The notes: generated by a model from the letters alone, not told the origin. DNA of 64,000 nucleotides from Microbacterium saperdae (GCF_006716345.1 NZ_VFOX01000001.1:2294001-2358000), one strand, 5' to 3'; positions 8,516 to 17,067 are shown, counted from the stretch's first letter. Made by a program: numbers and translations.

Positions 8516-9406
8516 GTGCGGCTCGACGGCGGGGAGTTCGGCATGGGCTCTGATCAGCACTACCCGGAAGAGGCACCGGCGCACCGGGTACGGGTCGATG
8601 GGTTCCGGCTCGGTGCGGCTGCCGTCACCAATCGCGAGTATGCGGCGTTCGTGCGGGCATCCGGCTACCGCACGGTCGCGGAGCGCCCTCTCGATCCCGC
8701 TGACTTCCCCGATGCCCCCGCCGAGAACCTGCTGCCTGGGTCGATGGTGTTCACGGGTACCCCCGGCCCCGTCGACCTCCGTCATCTGAGCCAGTGGTGG
8801 GCATGGACGCCGGGCGCGAACTGGCGCCGTCCCTTCGGGGCGGGCTCGACCATCGGAGACGCCGCCGAGCATCCGGTCGTGCACATCGCCCATGAGGATG
8901 CGGTCGCATACGCCGAGTGGGCGGATGCGCGCCTGCCGACCGAGGCGGAGTGGGAGTTCGCGGCACGCGGTGGACTCGACGGTGCGCGGTTCACGTGGGG
9001 CGACGAGCCCGAGAGCGGAGACGATCGGCGCGCGAACTACTGGCACGGAGATTTCCCCTGGCGCGCGGAGCGGGGCTATGGATCAACGGCGCCGGTCGGC
9101 TCCTTCCCCCCGAACGCCTACGGACTCTTCGACATGGCCGGCAACGTCTGGGAGTGGACATCGGACTGGTATCAGGACTACGGCGACGCGGGGGGATGCT
9201 GTGCCCCGTCGAATCCCCGAGGCGGAACCCGGGAGGGGAGCCTGGAGCCGTCCGGACGTTTCCCGGTGCCGCGGAAGACCGTGAAGGGCGGGTCTTTCCT
9301 GTGCGCCGACAGCTACTGCCGCCGCTACCGACCGGCTGCACGTCGCGGGCAGATGATCGATACCGGTATGAGCCACATCGGATTCCGGATCGCGCGCAGC
9401 ATATGA
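8516..9406 (+). CDS. formylglycine-generating enzyme (SUMF1/FGE family)
   Basis: 296 residues. Converts the sulfatase Cys to formylglycine. FGE-sulfatase fold landmarks: RLDGGEFGMGSD at the start, AVTNREYAAFVRASGY, HPVVHIAHEDAVAYAEWA, RLPTEAEWEFAARGG, GNVWEWTSDW and GFRIAR at the end. The two copper-binding active-site cysteines are present in LCADSYCRRYRPAARRG (Cys263 and Cys268), as in Streptomyces FGE, so it should be a true FGE and not an EgtB/PvdO paralogue. The start is unsettled: GTG 8516 has no ribosome site, whereas CTG 8474 in the same frame lies 8 nt after GGAGG (8461-8465). It follows the sulfatase closely. Confidence 0.92.
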   Translation: MRLDGGEFGMGSDQHYPEEAPAHRVRVDGFRLGAAAVTNREYAAFVRASGYRTVAERPLDPADFPDAPAENLLPGSMVFTGTPGPVDLRHLSQWWAWTPGANWRRPFGAGSTIGDAAEHPVVHIAHEDAVAYAEWADARLPTEAEWEFAARGGLDGARFTWGDEPESGDDRRANYWHGDFPWRAERGYGSTAPVGSFPPNAYGLFDMAGNVWEWTSDWYQDYGDAGGCCAPSNPRGGTREGSLEPSGRFPVPRKTVKGGSFLCADSYCRRYRPAARRGQMIDTGMSHIGFRIARSI

Positions 9407-9435
9407 CAACCGCAGCAAGAAGAGGAGATGTCGGG

Positions 9436-10359
9436 ATGAGTGAGCACTTGCAGTCATGGCGTGAGGGCGCCGCCCGCACGGCGATCGTCGGCTTCGTGGA
9501 ATCGGTCACCACCGGTCACGACGCCGTGCCGAGCGAGCAACGCATCGCGGTGTTCGACAACGACGGCACGCTGTGGACGGAGAAGCCGATGCCCACGCAG
9601 CTGCACTACATCGTCGAACAGTGGGCGGCGGCCGCGCGTGCGGATCCGGCCCTGGCCGCGCAGCAGCCGTACAAGGCAGCAGTGGACCGCGACTTCGCCT
9701 GGCTGGGAGGAGCGATCGACAAGCACTACGCCGGTGATGACTCCGACCTCCACACCCTCATCGGCGCGCTCGTGCGCACGACCGTGAACCTCAGCGTCGA
9801 CGACTACCAGGCAGCCGTCGAGGCGTTCTACCGGGACGCGAGGCATCTGACGCTCGCACGGGCCTATCCCACAGTCGTCTACCAGCCGATGGTGGAGCTG
9901 CTCCGCTATCTCGAGGCGAACGGCTTCACCTGCTACATCGTGTCGGGCGGCGATCGAGACTTCATGCGACCGATGACGGTCGACGCCTACGGCATCCCCC
10001 CGGAGCGCGTGATCGGCTCAGCAGTCGGACTTCACTACGACACCACGACGAACGACGTGCGCTATGGCGAGCACTTCGACTTCTTCGACGACGGTCCCGA
10101 GAAGCCGCTCCGGATCTGGACGAGGATCGGACGGCGTCCGCTCCTGGCGGCAGGCAATTCCAACGGCGACATCCCGATGCTCCGTTACGTGCAGAAGCAC
10201 CCGCGGTCGCTCAGTCTCGTCGTGCACCACGACGACGACACCGGCCGCGGCGACGCCCCCTACGACAAAGGCGCGGAGACGGTGCTGGGCGAGGCCGGGA
10301 CGTCAGGATTCACGCGGGTGAGCGTGAAGGACGATTGGGCATCGGTCTTCGCGCCGTGA
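9436..10359 (+). CDS. HAD-superfamily phosphatase
   Basis: 307 residues. The HAD core is visible: motif I FDNDGTLWTEK (nucleophile and acid Asp near residue 40), a helical cap, motif II in CYIVSGGDRDF, and motif III/IV in LLAAGNSNGDIPML. It belongs to the phosphoserine-phosphatase-like HAD group often annotated as non-specific phosphatase. No signal peptide, so cytosolic. ATG 9436 has GGAG 8 nt upstream; ATG 9403, which overlaps the FGE stop, is also in frame. Third gene of the sulfatase module, so it may act on a product of the desulfated substrate, but this is inference from position only. Confidence 0.88.
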   Translation: MSEHLQSWREGAARTAIVGFVESVTTGHDAVPSEQRIAVFDNDGTLWTEKPMPTQLHYIVEQWAAAARADPALAAQQPYKAAVDRDFAWLGGAIDKHYAGDDSDLHTLIGALVRTTVNLSVDDYQAAVEAFYRDARHLTLARAYPTVVYQPMVELLRYLEANGFTCYIVSGGDRDFMRPMTVDAYGIPPERVIGSAVGLHYDTTTNDVRYGEHFDFFDDGPEKPLRIWTRIGRRPLLAAGNSNGDIPMLRYVQKHPRSLSLVVHHDDDTGRGDAPYDKGAETVLGEAGTSGFTRVSVKDDWASVFAP

Positions 10360-10370
10360 CCCGCTCCCCC

Positions 10371-12011
10371 TCACCGCGCGTCTTCACCCGCCGTCTCGGC
10401 CTCTTCGTCCTCCCCGCTCGCCTCATCGTCTGACGCGCGCGCCCGTCCGGCGGTCGCGCCGAGAGAGATCGTCGAGAGCAGGCCCAGCGCCAGGAAGCCC
10501 GCGGCCGTCCAGGCGGCGTAGCGGGTGCCGTCCGAGAAGGCGGCCTTCGCATCGGCGGCGATATCGGCCGTGTCCGGTTTGGCTTCCAGCCCCGAGATCG
10601 CCGCTCCGGCGCTGTCGACCACAGCGGAGACGACCTGATCTCGCTGAGCGGCGGGAAGTCCGCGCTCGTCGAGCGAGGAGGACAGGATCCCAGCGGTACT
10701 CGTGAAGAGCACCGTGCCGAGGATGGCGACACCGAGCGCTGCTCCGAGCTGGCGCGAAGTCGACTGGGTGCCGGATGCGGCGCCGCTGTCGGCGACGGGG
10801 ACGTCGGCCAGCACGACGCCGGTGAGCTGCGCGGTGGCGAGCCCCACGCCGAGGCCGTAGATGAACAGGAACGGGATGATCGGAACCCACGACGCTTCGG
10901 GCGCGATCAGGAAGCCGATCCCGGCGACACCGATGATCTCGGCGATGAGGCCGGCGCGGACGATCCACACCGGCGCGATCCTGCCGCTGGTCGCGCCGGC
11001 GGCGCCGCTGGCGACGAAGGATCCCCCGGCGAGGGCGAGCAGCAGCAGTCCGGTCTGCAGGGCGTCGAAGCCGAGCACGAACTGGAGCCAGAGGGGCAGC
11101 GCGAGGATGATGCCGAACTCCCCCAGCGCGACGACGCCGGCCGCGATGTTGCCGTTGCGGAACGAGCGGATCGAGAAGAGCCGCAGCGCGAGCAATGTCG
11201 ACTTCCCCCGGCGTTGGCGCCCCACGCCCCAGGCGATGAAGGCGATGAGCCCGGCGATCGCCAGGGCGAAGGCGATGGGGATGGGCGACAGATCCCACGG
11301 CCAAGTCCAGTCGCCGATCTGCGGTCGCTGGTCGACGAGCCACCATCCGTAGGTGCGTCCCTCGATGAGCCCGAACACCAGGCTTCCCATGGTCACGATC
11401 GAGAGCAGCGCACCGACTCCATCGATTCTGTCGGTGCGGTCGCTGCGGGACTCGGCGACGGTCAGGAGCACGCCGATCACGACGAGGATGCCGAGTGGGA
11501 TGTTGATGCCGAATGCCCACCGCCACGAGAAGTCGGTGGTCAGCCACCCGCCGAGCAGCGGGCCCACCGCGGCCATGCCGCCGATCGTCGATCCCCAGAC
11601 GGCGAAGGCGATCCCTCGCTCCCGTCCACGGAACGTCGCGTTGATGATCGAGAGGGTGGTCGGGAGGATCATCGCTCCGCCGACGCCCTGCAGCAGGCGA
11701 GCGAGGATGAGCAGGCCTCCGTCCGCCGCGAGGGCGGCGAGCACCGACGCCGCCGCGAAGACGATGACGCCCGTGACCATCACTCGACGACGCCCGAACC
11801 GGTCGGCGAGGCTGCCGAAGACCAGCAGCAGCGCGGCGAACACGAGCGTGTACGCCTCTTGAACCCATTGCACCTCGGTCGACGTGATGCCCAGGTCATC
11901 CACGATGGCGGGTATCGCGACGTTGACGATGGTCGAGTCGACGATGATCAGGGAGACCGCGATGCTGATGAAGACCAGCCCCACCCACCGCAACCGAAGA
12001 TAGCGATCCAT
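10371..12011 (-). CDS. MFS drug efflux transporter, DHA2 (EmrB/QacA) family
   Basis: 546 residues with about 14 transmembrane helices, the DHA2 size. Helix 1 holds the family motif IIVDSTIVNVAIPAI and the first cytosolic loop has the MFS A motif GSLADRFGRRR. Probably a proton-driven multidrug exporter. The C terminus is a charged tail (SDDEASGEDEEAE). The ATG at 12011 has no ribosome site, but TAAGCT lies 7 nt upstream inside a palindrome, so it is probably leaderless and repressor-controlled. Longer in-frame starts would read through the palindrome. It converges on the HAD phosphatase gene with an 11-nt gap. No regulator is adjacent. Confidence 0.92.
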   Translation of the reverse strand: MDRYLRLRWVGLVFISIAVSLIIVDSTIVNVAIPAIVDDLGITSTEVQWVQEAYTLVFAALLLVFGSLADRFGRRRVMVTGVIVFAAASVLAALAADGGLLILARLLQGVGGAMILPTTLSIINATFRGRERGIAFAVWGSTIGGMAAVGPLLGGWLTTDFSWRWAFGINIPLGILVVIGVLLTVAESRSDRTDRIDGVGALLSIVTMGSLVFGLIEGRTYGWWLVDQRPQIGDWTWPWDLSPIPIAFALAIAGLIAFIAWGVGRQRRGKSTLLALRLFSIRSFRNGNIAAGVVALGEFGIILALPLWLQFVLGFDALQTGLLLLALAGGSFVASGAAGATSGRIAPVWIVRAGLIAEIIGVAGIGFLIAPEASWVPIIPFLFIYGLGVGLATAQLTGVVLADVPVADSGAASGTQSTSRQLGAALGVAILGTVLFTSTAGILSSSLDERGLPAAQRDQVVSAVVDSAGAAISGLEAKPDTADIAADAKAAFSDGTRYAAWTAAGFLALGLLSTISLGATAGRARASDDEASGEDEEAETAGEDAR

Positions 12012-12016
12012 GTTCG

Positions 12017-12038
12017 CTAGCTTAGCTAGGTAATAGCT
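12017..12038. promoter_or_regulatory. overlapping inverted repeats at the MFS promoter, probable operator
   Basis: CTAGCTTAGCTAG (12017-12029) is a palindrome around one central base. AGCTA-GGTAA-TAGCT (12024-12038) is a second inverted repeat overlapping it. On the minus strand the -10 candidate TAAGCT (12024-12019) sits inside the first palindrome. A TetR- or MarR-type repressor is the likely reader; none is encoded next to it. Confidence 0.55.
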
Positions 12039-12093
12039 TGGTTGCCATACCTGGGCGGTCCTGACGCGACACTCCCCCGGTAGGCGCCCCTTG

Positions 12094-12099
12094 TACAGT
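12094..12099 (+). promoter_or_regulatory. -10 element, leaderless type
   Basis: TACAGT, then GAGCGC, then the GTG start at 12106. Hexamer and spacer are identical to those of the P-type ATPase gene at 14925. Confidence 0.5.
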
Positions 12100-12105
12100 G
12101 AGCGC

Positions 12106-12510
12106 GTGGACTCCGTGACCGAAACGCTCTCGCCGAGACGCCCCGTGGTCGTCACCATCGTCGTGATCCTGGTGGTGCTGAGCGGTGTGTCGAACGCCCT
12201 TCTCGGCATCGTCGTGCTCCTGAGCCGCTACCGGGTCCCCGACGCGGAGGTGCTCTCCGTCTCGCTCATCGGCGCCGCCGTGATCCTGTTCGGCCTGCTC
12301 ACGATCGCCGTCGCCGCCGCGGTCGGCCGAGGCAGCCGGCTGGCCCGACTGCTCCTCACGATCTATCTCGCGATCCAGCTCGTGCTGCACGCCGTGACGG
12401 CCGCCACGACCGACTGGGATTGGGCGGTCTTCGCGCAGGCCGTGGTCGAAGTCCTCCTGCTGGCGGCACTGTGGGCGTCGCCGGGCTCACGCCACTTCGC
12501 GGAGCGCTGA
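12106..12510 (+). CDS. small membrane protein with four helices
   Basis: 134 residues: a short polar N terminus (VDSVTETLSPRRP), then hydrophobic helices at about 15-37, 48-70, 78-100 and 108-128, ending SPGSRHFAER. No conserved domain recognised. GTG 12106 is chosen because TACAGT-GAGCGC stands directly before it, as at the ATPase gene. An in-frame TTG at 12091 would start inside the -10. It diverges from the MFS gene and its 3' end overlaps the convergent P-type ATPase gene by 24 nt, so antisense interference between the two transcripts is possible. Confidence 0.72.
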   Translation: MDSVTETLSPRRPVVVTIVVILVVLSGVSNALLGIVVLLSRYRVPDAEVLSVSLIGAAVILFGLLTIAVAAAVGRGSRLARLLLTIYLAIQLVLHAVTAATTDWDWAVFAQAVVEVLLLAALWASPGSRHFAER

Positions 12511-14925
12511 GCGCGCGAGCACGCGCCGATGCACCAGCCGGACGATCTCGATCGCCAGGATGGTGAGCACGGTGACGAGCGCGATCAGATACGCGGCTTC
12601 CTCACCCGGATCGGTCAACTGGAAGAACTCGGTTGACAGCGGAACGGTGAATATGGTCGCCAGTGCGACGAACATCGCGCCCACCACCAGGACCTTGTAG
12701 CGGTTGAGCGGGCGCGCGAGCACCGCGAGCACCCAGATCCCGACGATCGCGAGGATGATCGTGGACCCCGTCCGCAGTTGCGGTTCGCTCACGCCGAGAG
12801 CCATCGCGGCACGCGTGTAGACCGTCAGCGCGATCGCGATCAGCAGTCCGGCAGGAATCGCGAAGGTCAGTGAGCGGCGGAGGAACCCCGGCACATAGCG
12901 CTGCGTGTTGGGCATCAGAGCGAGGAAGAACGCAGGGATGCCGATCGTGAGTCCATCGGTGATCGACAGCTGTCTGGGCAGGAACGGGAACTCCAGCACC
13001 ATGATCCCGAAGAGCACGGCGAGCGTCGTGGCGTAGATCGTCTTGGTGAGGAACAGCATCGACACGCGCTCGATGTTCGCGATGACCTGGCGGCCCTCCG
13101 CGACCACGTCCGGGAGGTGCGAGAACTGGCCGTCCAGCAGCACCAGGCGTGCGACGGCCTTCGTCGCGGGAGAGCCGGAGTTCATCGCGATGCCGATGTC
13201 GGCCGTCTTGATCGCGAGCGCGTCGTTCACACCGTCACCGGTCATCGCGACGGTGTGCCCCCTGGCCTGCAGCGCGACCACCATCCTCTTCTTCTGCTCC
13301 GGCGTCACCCGGCCGAAGACCGTGTGCGCCTCCAGGACGTCGCTCAGCGCCGCGTCATCGTCGGGGAGCTCTCGCGCGTCATACCCGTCACTGACGTCGA
13401 GGCCCACCTGACGCGCGATCGCGGCGACCGTGCGCGGATTGTCCCCGGAGATCACCCGCACCCCCACGCCTTGATCACGGAAGTACGAGAGCGTCTGCGC
13501 CGCGTCGGGGCGCACCTTCTCGCTGAAGGTGATCACGGCCACCGGCGCCAGCCCCGTCGGCAGGGATTCCGCCGTCTGTGCATCCGTGGGATAGGAGGCA
13601 GTGCTGACGGCGAGGACGAGCGTGCGGAGCCCGGCCGCCGCGAGACGGGTGACCGCTTCGCCGACCGCGGTGCCGGCATCCGTCGCGACGTCGCCCAGCA
13701 CCATCTCCGGCGCACCGAGCACCCAGATCTCGTCCGGTCGGTCCGCGAGGGCGAGCGCGCTCCATTTCCGCGCCGACGAGAACGAGATGTAGACGGACGC
13801 TTCACGCGGTGCCGATGCAGGGTACGGAGCGCGCAGGCACCGGGCCGTCGCATTCGCGTCGGGCGCGGCACCGAACCACGACAGCGCGTCTTCCCACCCC
13901 GCGGTATCGGCGTCGAGGCGTTCCAGGTCGCGGTAGGCGAGCTCCCCCTCGGTGAGGGTTCCGGTCTTGTCGAGGCAGATGATGTCGACGCGCGCGAGCC
14001 CTTCCACGGCCGGCAGCTCGTTCACGAGCACCTGCCGCGCCGCGAGGCGCGCCGCTCCGACCGCGAACGCGATCGAGGTCATCAGCACGAGTCCGAGCGG
14101 GATCATGGCCGTCAACGCGGAGATCGTGTTGACGATCGCCTGCGTCCAGGTGCCGCTCTGCACCGCGGAGACCCATCCGCCCGCCACCATCATCTGCGCG
14201 TTGAGGACCAGGAGTCCGATCGGCCCGATCCCCCATCCGACCCACTTCAGCACGCGATCGACCGATGTGCGCAACTCGGATGCCACGAGCGAGAACCGCT
14301 TCGCCTCCGCCGCGAACTTGTTGACGTAGGAGTCCGCCCCGACCCTGACCGCACGGGCGACACCCTCGCCCGCGACGACGATCGAGCCGGAGAGCGCCTC
14401 ATCGCCGTCCTTCTTGTCGACGGCATCCGACTCGCCCGTGAGCATCGATTCGTCGATCTGCAGAGCGCGATGCTCCAGGACGACCGCGTCGGCGGTGACC
14501 TGGTCGCCGGCCCGCAGGATCAGGATGTCGCCGCGCACGACCTCGGCCGGCGCGATCTCGTGTTCCTGTCCTTCTCGCCGCACCCGTGCGCGGGGAGCGT
14601 TCAACAGCGCGAGGCGGTCGAGAGACGCCTTGGCGCGGAACTCCTGCCAGCATCCGATGATCGCGTTGCCGAACGCGGCGAGCCCGAACAGCGCATCCTG
14701 CCAGCGCCCGAGGAGCAGGAGCACCAGGAAGCACGCACCGACGATCCCGTTGAACAGCGTGAAGACGTTCGCACGCACGATGTTCCAGGCGCTTCTGCTG
14801 GAGTCGCCCGTGAAGGCGTTCGTCTCCCCCGCCGCGGTCAGCCGCGCGACCTGCGCGGACGAGAGTCCGACGCGGGGGTCGGCGTCGGTCGCGTTGTCAT
14901 CCGTCGCCGATGCCGTGGCCTCCAT
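12487..14925 (-). CDS. cation-transporting P-type ATPase, CtpE-like
   Basis: 812-residue membrane pump. Visible landmarks: actuator ESMLTGESDAVDKKDGD, phosphorylation site CLDKTGTLTEGE, and hinge TGDGVNDALAIKTADIGIAM. About ten helices lie in the usual 2+2+6 pattern. The start VGLSSAQVARLTAAGETNAF, the region IVRANVFTLFNGIVG and the C-terminal order follow mycobacterial CtpE, which is tied to calcium uptake; metal specificity here is inference. It has no N-terminal metal-binding domain, unlike copper or zinc pumps. ATG 14925 is preceded by TACAGT-GAGCGC, suggesting a leaderless mRNA. Confidence 0.92.
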   Translation of the reverse strand: MEATASATDDNATDADPRVGLSSAQVARLTAAGETNAFTGDSSRSAWNIVRANVFTLFNGIVGACFLVLLLLGRWQDALFGLAAFGNAIIGCWQEFRAKASLDRLALLNAPRARVRREGQEHEIAPAEVVRGDILILRAGDQVTADAVVLEHRALQIDESMLTGESDAVDKKDGDEALSGSIVVAGEGVARAVRVGADSYVNKFAAEAKRFSLVASELRTSVDRVLKWVGWGIGPIGLLVLNAQMMVAGGWVSAVQSGTWTQAIVNTISALTAMIPLGLVLMTSIAFAVGAARLAARQVLVNELPAVEGLARVDIICLDKTGTLTEGELAYRDLERLDADTAGWEDALSWFGAAPDANATARCLRAPYPASAPREASVYISFSSARKWSALALADRPDEIWVLGAPEMVLGDVATDAGTAVGEAVTRLAAAGLRTLVLAVSTASYPTDAQTAESLPTGLAPVAVITFSEKVRPDAAQTLSYFRDQGVGVRVISGDNPRTVAAIARQVGLDVSDGYDARELPDDDAALSDVLEAHTVFGRVTPEQKKRMVVALQARGHTVAMTGDGVNDALAIKTADIGIAMNSGSPATKAVARLVLLDGQFSHLPDVVAEGRQVIANIERVSMLFLTKTIYATTLAVLFGIMVLEFPFLPRQLSITDGLTIGIPAFFLALMPNTQRYVPGFLRRSLTFAIPAGLLIAIALTVYTRAAMALGVSEPQLRTGSTIILAIVGIWVLAVLARPLNRYKVLVVGAMFVALATIFTVPLSTEFFQLTDPGEEAAYLIALVTVLTILAIEIVRLVHRRVLARSALREVA

Positions 14926-14931
14926 GCGCTC

Positions 14932-14937
14932 ACTGTA
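14932..14937 (-). promoter_or_regulatory. -10 element of the P-type ATPase gene, leaderless type
   Basis: TACAGT on the minus strand, then GAGCGC and the ATG at 14925; same 12 bases as before the gene at 12106. Confidence 0.5.
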
Positions 14938-14991
14938 GCGACGCCGCGCACCGGCACACCAGCCGAGGAGGCCTCTCGCCATTCATTTATG

Positions 14992-15001
14992 TTGTGCACA
15001 A
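14992..15001. promoter_or_regulatory. palindrome upstream of ohrR, candidate OhrR operator
   Basis: TTGTGCACAA is a perfect 10-bp palindrome 25 nt before the ohrR start. A partial second copy, GTGCAAT, lies at 15011-15017. OhrR represses its own operon in other bacteria by binding TTG-N-CAA type repeats, so this is the natural candidate. Confidence 0.45.
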
Positions 15002-15026
15002 TCTAATCGCGTGCAATACTTATGAT

Positions 15027-15497
15027 ATGGCCGTGACCGATGAGATGGTGTGCTTCTCGCTCTACTCCGCTGCGCGCGCCACGACCCAGGCGTATCGCGC
15101 CCTGCTCGCCCCATGGGGGCTGACATACCCGCAGTACCTTGTGCTCGCGATCCTGTGGCACGAGGGTGAGCAGACGATCGGCTCGCTCGGAGACGCCATG
15201 CAGCTCGACTCCGGAACCCTCTCCCCTCTCGTGCGCCGCCTCGAACAGGCCGGCCTGGTCGCCAAGACCCGCAGCGCCCAGGATGAGCGCGTCGTCACGG
15301 TGCAGCTCACCCCGGCCGGCCACGCGCTGCGCACCGACCTCGCGAAGATCCCGGCGCAGATCGCAGAGCTCTCCGGTATCCGCGATGACGCGCATCGCCG
15401 CCGCCTGATCACCGAACTCCACGAGCTCACCGCGCTGCTCCAGAGCAGCTCCCCGACACCCGCCGCCGATGCCACCGCATCGCGCGCCGGCGCCTGA
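15027..15497 (+). CDS. ohrR: MarR-family organic peroxide sensor OhrR
   Basis: 156-residue winged-helix repressor. The start MAVTDEMVCFSLYSAARATTQ carries the OhrR peroxide-sensing Cys at residue 9. LTYPQYLVLAILW and the wing helix LDSGTLSPLVRRLEQAGLV with DERVV match OhrR closely. No second Cys is visible near the C terminus, so it is a one-Cys type sensor. When the Cys is oxidised by organic hydroperoxide the protein leaves the operator. AATACT lies 6 nt before the ATG, so the mRNA may be leaderless. It is followed by ohr and a quinone-reductase-like gene on the same strand. Confidence 0.93.
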   Translation: MAVTDEMVCFSLYSAARATTQAYRALLAPWGLTYPQYLVLAILWHEGEQTIGSLGDAMQLDSGTLSPLVRRLEQAGLVAKTRSAQDERVVTVQLTPAGHALRTDLAKIPAQIAELSGIRDDAHRRRLITELHELTALLQSSSPTPAADATASRAGA

Positions 15498-15523
15498 CCA
15501 CCCTCCCGGAAGGAAACCCCTCA

Positions 15524-15946
15524 ATGGAAGCTCTCTACACCGCAGAAGCCCTCGCCACCGGCGCCGGCCGCAACGGGCACGTCGCCACGAACGACGGCCG
15601 CGTCGAGTTCGATCTCGCCATCCCGAAGGAGATGGGCGGCAGCGGAGACGGGGCGAACCCCGAGCAGCTCTTCGCCGCAGGATACGCGGCATGCTTCCAC
15701 TCTGCGCTGCAGTCCGTCGCGCGGGCGCAGAAGGTGAAGATCGATCACAGCTCGGTCGGCGCACGCGTGCAGATCGGGTCGAACGGCGTCGGTGGCTTCG
15801 GGCTCGCGGTCGAACTCGAAGTGGTCATCCCCGAGCTCCCGCACGACCAGGCCCAGGCGCTCGCGGATGCCGCGCACCAGGTCTGCCCGTATTCGAACGC
15901 GACGCGCGGCAACATCGACGTCACGATCACCGTGTCGGACGACTGA
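15524..15946 (+). CDS. ohr: organic hydroperoxide resistance protein Ohr
   Basis: 140-residue thiol peroxidase of the OsmC/Ohr family, the full family length. Reduces organic hydroperoxides using the catalytic pair Cys57 (AACFHSAL) and Cys121 (QVCPYSNATRGN), both present. The start LYTAEALATGAGRNGHV and GANPEQLFAAGYAACF are typical. A strong ribosome site (GGAAGG) precedes the ATG. It follows ohrR after 26 nt and should be induced by peroxide through OhrR. Confidence 0.96.
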   Translation: MEALYTAEALATGAGRNGHVATNDGRVEFDLAIPKEMGGSGDGANPEQLFAAGYAACFHSALQSVARAQKVKIDHSSVGARVQIGSNGVGGFGLAVELEVVIPELPHDQAQALADAAHQVCPYSNATRGNIDVTITVSDD

Positions 15947-15971
15947 TCTCCCGAAGGACAGGAACCACATC

Positions 15972-16949
15972 ATGCGTGCACTCATCCATTCCCGGTTCGG
16001 CGAAGCTGAAGACGTTCTCTCGGTCGAGGAGCGTCCCGTCCCGGAACCCGCCGCAGGGCAGGTGCGCCTGCGCATCGTCCTCTCCCCCATCCACAACCAC
16101 GACCTCTGGACCGTCCGCGGCACTTACGGGTTCAAGCCCGAACTGCCGGCGGCATCCGGCACCGAAGCGCTCGGCATCGTCGATGCGCTCGGCGAGGGCG
16201 TCGAGCACCTCACGGTCGGACAGCGCGTCGCGACCGGCGGCACCTTCGGTGCATGGGCCGAGTACATCGTGGCGAACGCCGCCGGGCTCATCCCGGTGCC
16301 TGATGCCCTCTCCGACGAGAGCGCGGCACAGCTCGTCTCCATGCCCTTCAGCACGATCAGCCTGCTGCAGTTCCTCGACGTGAAAGAGGGCGACTGGATC
16401 GTCCAGAACGCGGCGAACGGCGCCGTCGGACGCATGCTCGCACAGCTCGGCGCCGCTCGCGGGGTACACGTCCTCGGGCTCGTGCGCCGTGCCGAGGGTG
16501 TCGAAGAGCTGCGCGCGCAGGGCATCGAGAACGTCATCTCGACCGATCAGGACGACTGGCGCGAGCAGGCCGCCGGCCTGACCGCGGGCGCACCGATCGT
16601 CGCAGGTGTCGATTCCGTGGGCGGCTCGGCCTCCGGCGACGTGCTCTCGCTGCTCAGCGAAGGCGGCACGCTCGTCGCGTTCGGAGCGATGAACTCCCCC
16701 GTCATGGAGATCGCCTCCTCCGACGTCATCTTCAAGCAGGCCACCGTCAAGGGCTTCTGGGGCAGCAAGGTCATCCAGCAGCTCGATGCCGCCACGCGTG
16801 GCGCACTGTTCGGCGAACTCATCCAGCGCGTCTCCGACGGAACGCTGACGCTCCCGGTCGCCGGCGTGTTCGACGCCGCCGACATCGCCGACGCCGTGCG
16901 CCTCAGCAAGACGCCCGGTCGCGTGGGCAAGGTGCTCGTGCAGTTCTGA
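15972..16949 (+). CDS. zinc-type alcohol dehydrogenase-like / quinone oxidoreductase (MDR family)
   Basis: 325-residue medium-chain reductase. N-terminal GroES-like domain (HNHDLWTVRGTYG, ASGTEALGIVDALG), then a Rossmann domain with NGAVGRMLAQLGAARG for NADPH. The structural and catalytic zinc ligands of alcohol dehydrogenases are absent, and the order follows enoyl reductase/quinone reductase proteins (MECR/QOR-like). Probably reduces a quinone, enal or other electrophile with NADPH. It lies 25 nt after ohr, so it is probably part of the OhrR-controlled operon and helps with peroxide-derived carbonyls. An 11-bp hairpin follows the stop. Confidence 0.87.
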   Translation: MRALIHSRFGEAEDVLSVEERPVPEPAAGQVRLRIVLSPIHNHDLWTVRGTYGFKPELPAASGTEALGIVDALGEGVEHLTVGQRVATGGTFGAWAEYIVANAAGLIPVPDALSDESAAQLVSMPFSTISLLQFLDVKEGDWIVQNAANGAVGRMLAQLGAARGVHVLGLVRRAEGVEELRAQGIENVISTDQDDWREQAAGLTAGAPIVAGVDSVGGSASGDVLSLLSEGGTLVAFGAMNSPVMEIASSDVIFKQATVKGFWGSKVIQQLDAATRGALFGELIQRVSDGTLTLPVAGVFDAADIADAVRLSKTPGRVGKVLVQF

Positions 16950-16963
16950 TCGCATGATCGACG

Positions 16964-16989
16964 AGGGCCGTCCGTACGCGGGCGGCCCT
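16964..16989 (+). terminator. terminator hairpin after the ohrR operon
   Basis: AGGGCCGTCCG, loop TACG, CGGGCGGCCCT: an 11-bp stem with one G-T pair, 14 nt after the reductase stop. No clear T tract, as is common in high-GC actinobacteria. Confidence 0.6.
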
Positions 16990-17067
16990 TCCGTGTATCC
17001 CCTCCGCAGCGGCACACAGCCGCGCGATCCCATTGCGGATGTCCGAGGCCCGGCGCACACTCTCGGC

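Noticed and set aside
13117..15006. 629-codon frame antisense to the P-type ATPase
   Set aside because: Mirror of a clear P-type ATPase with all motifs; composition is that of a shadow frame.
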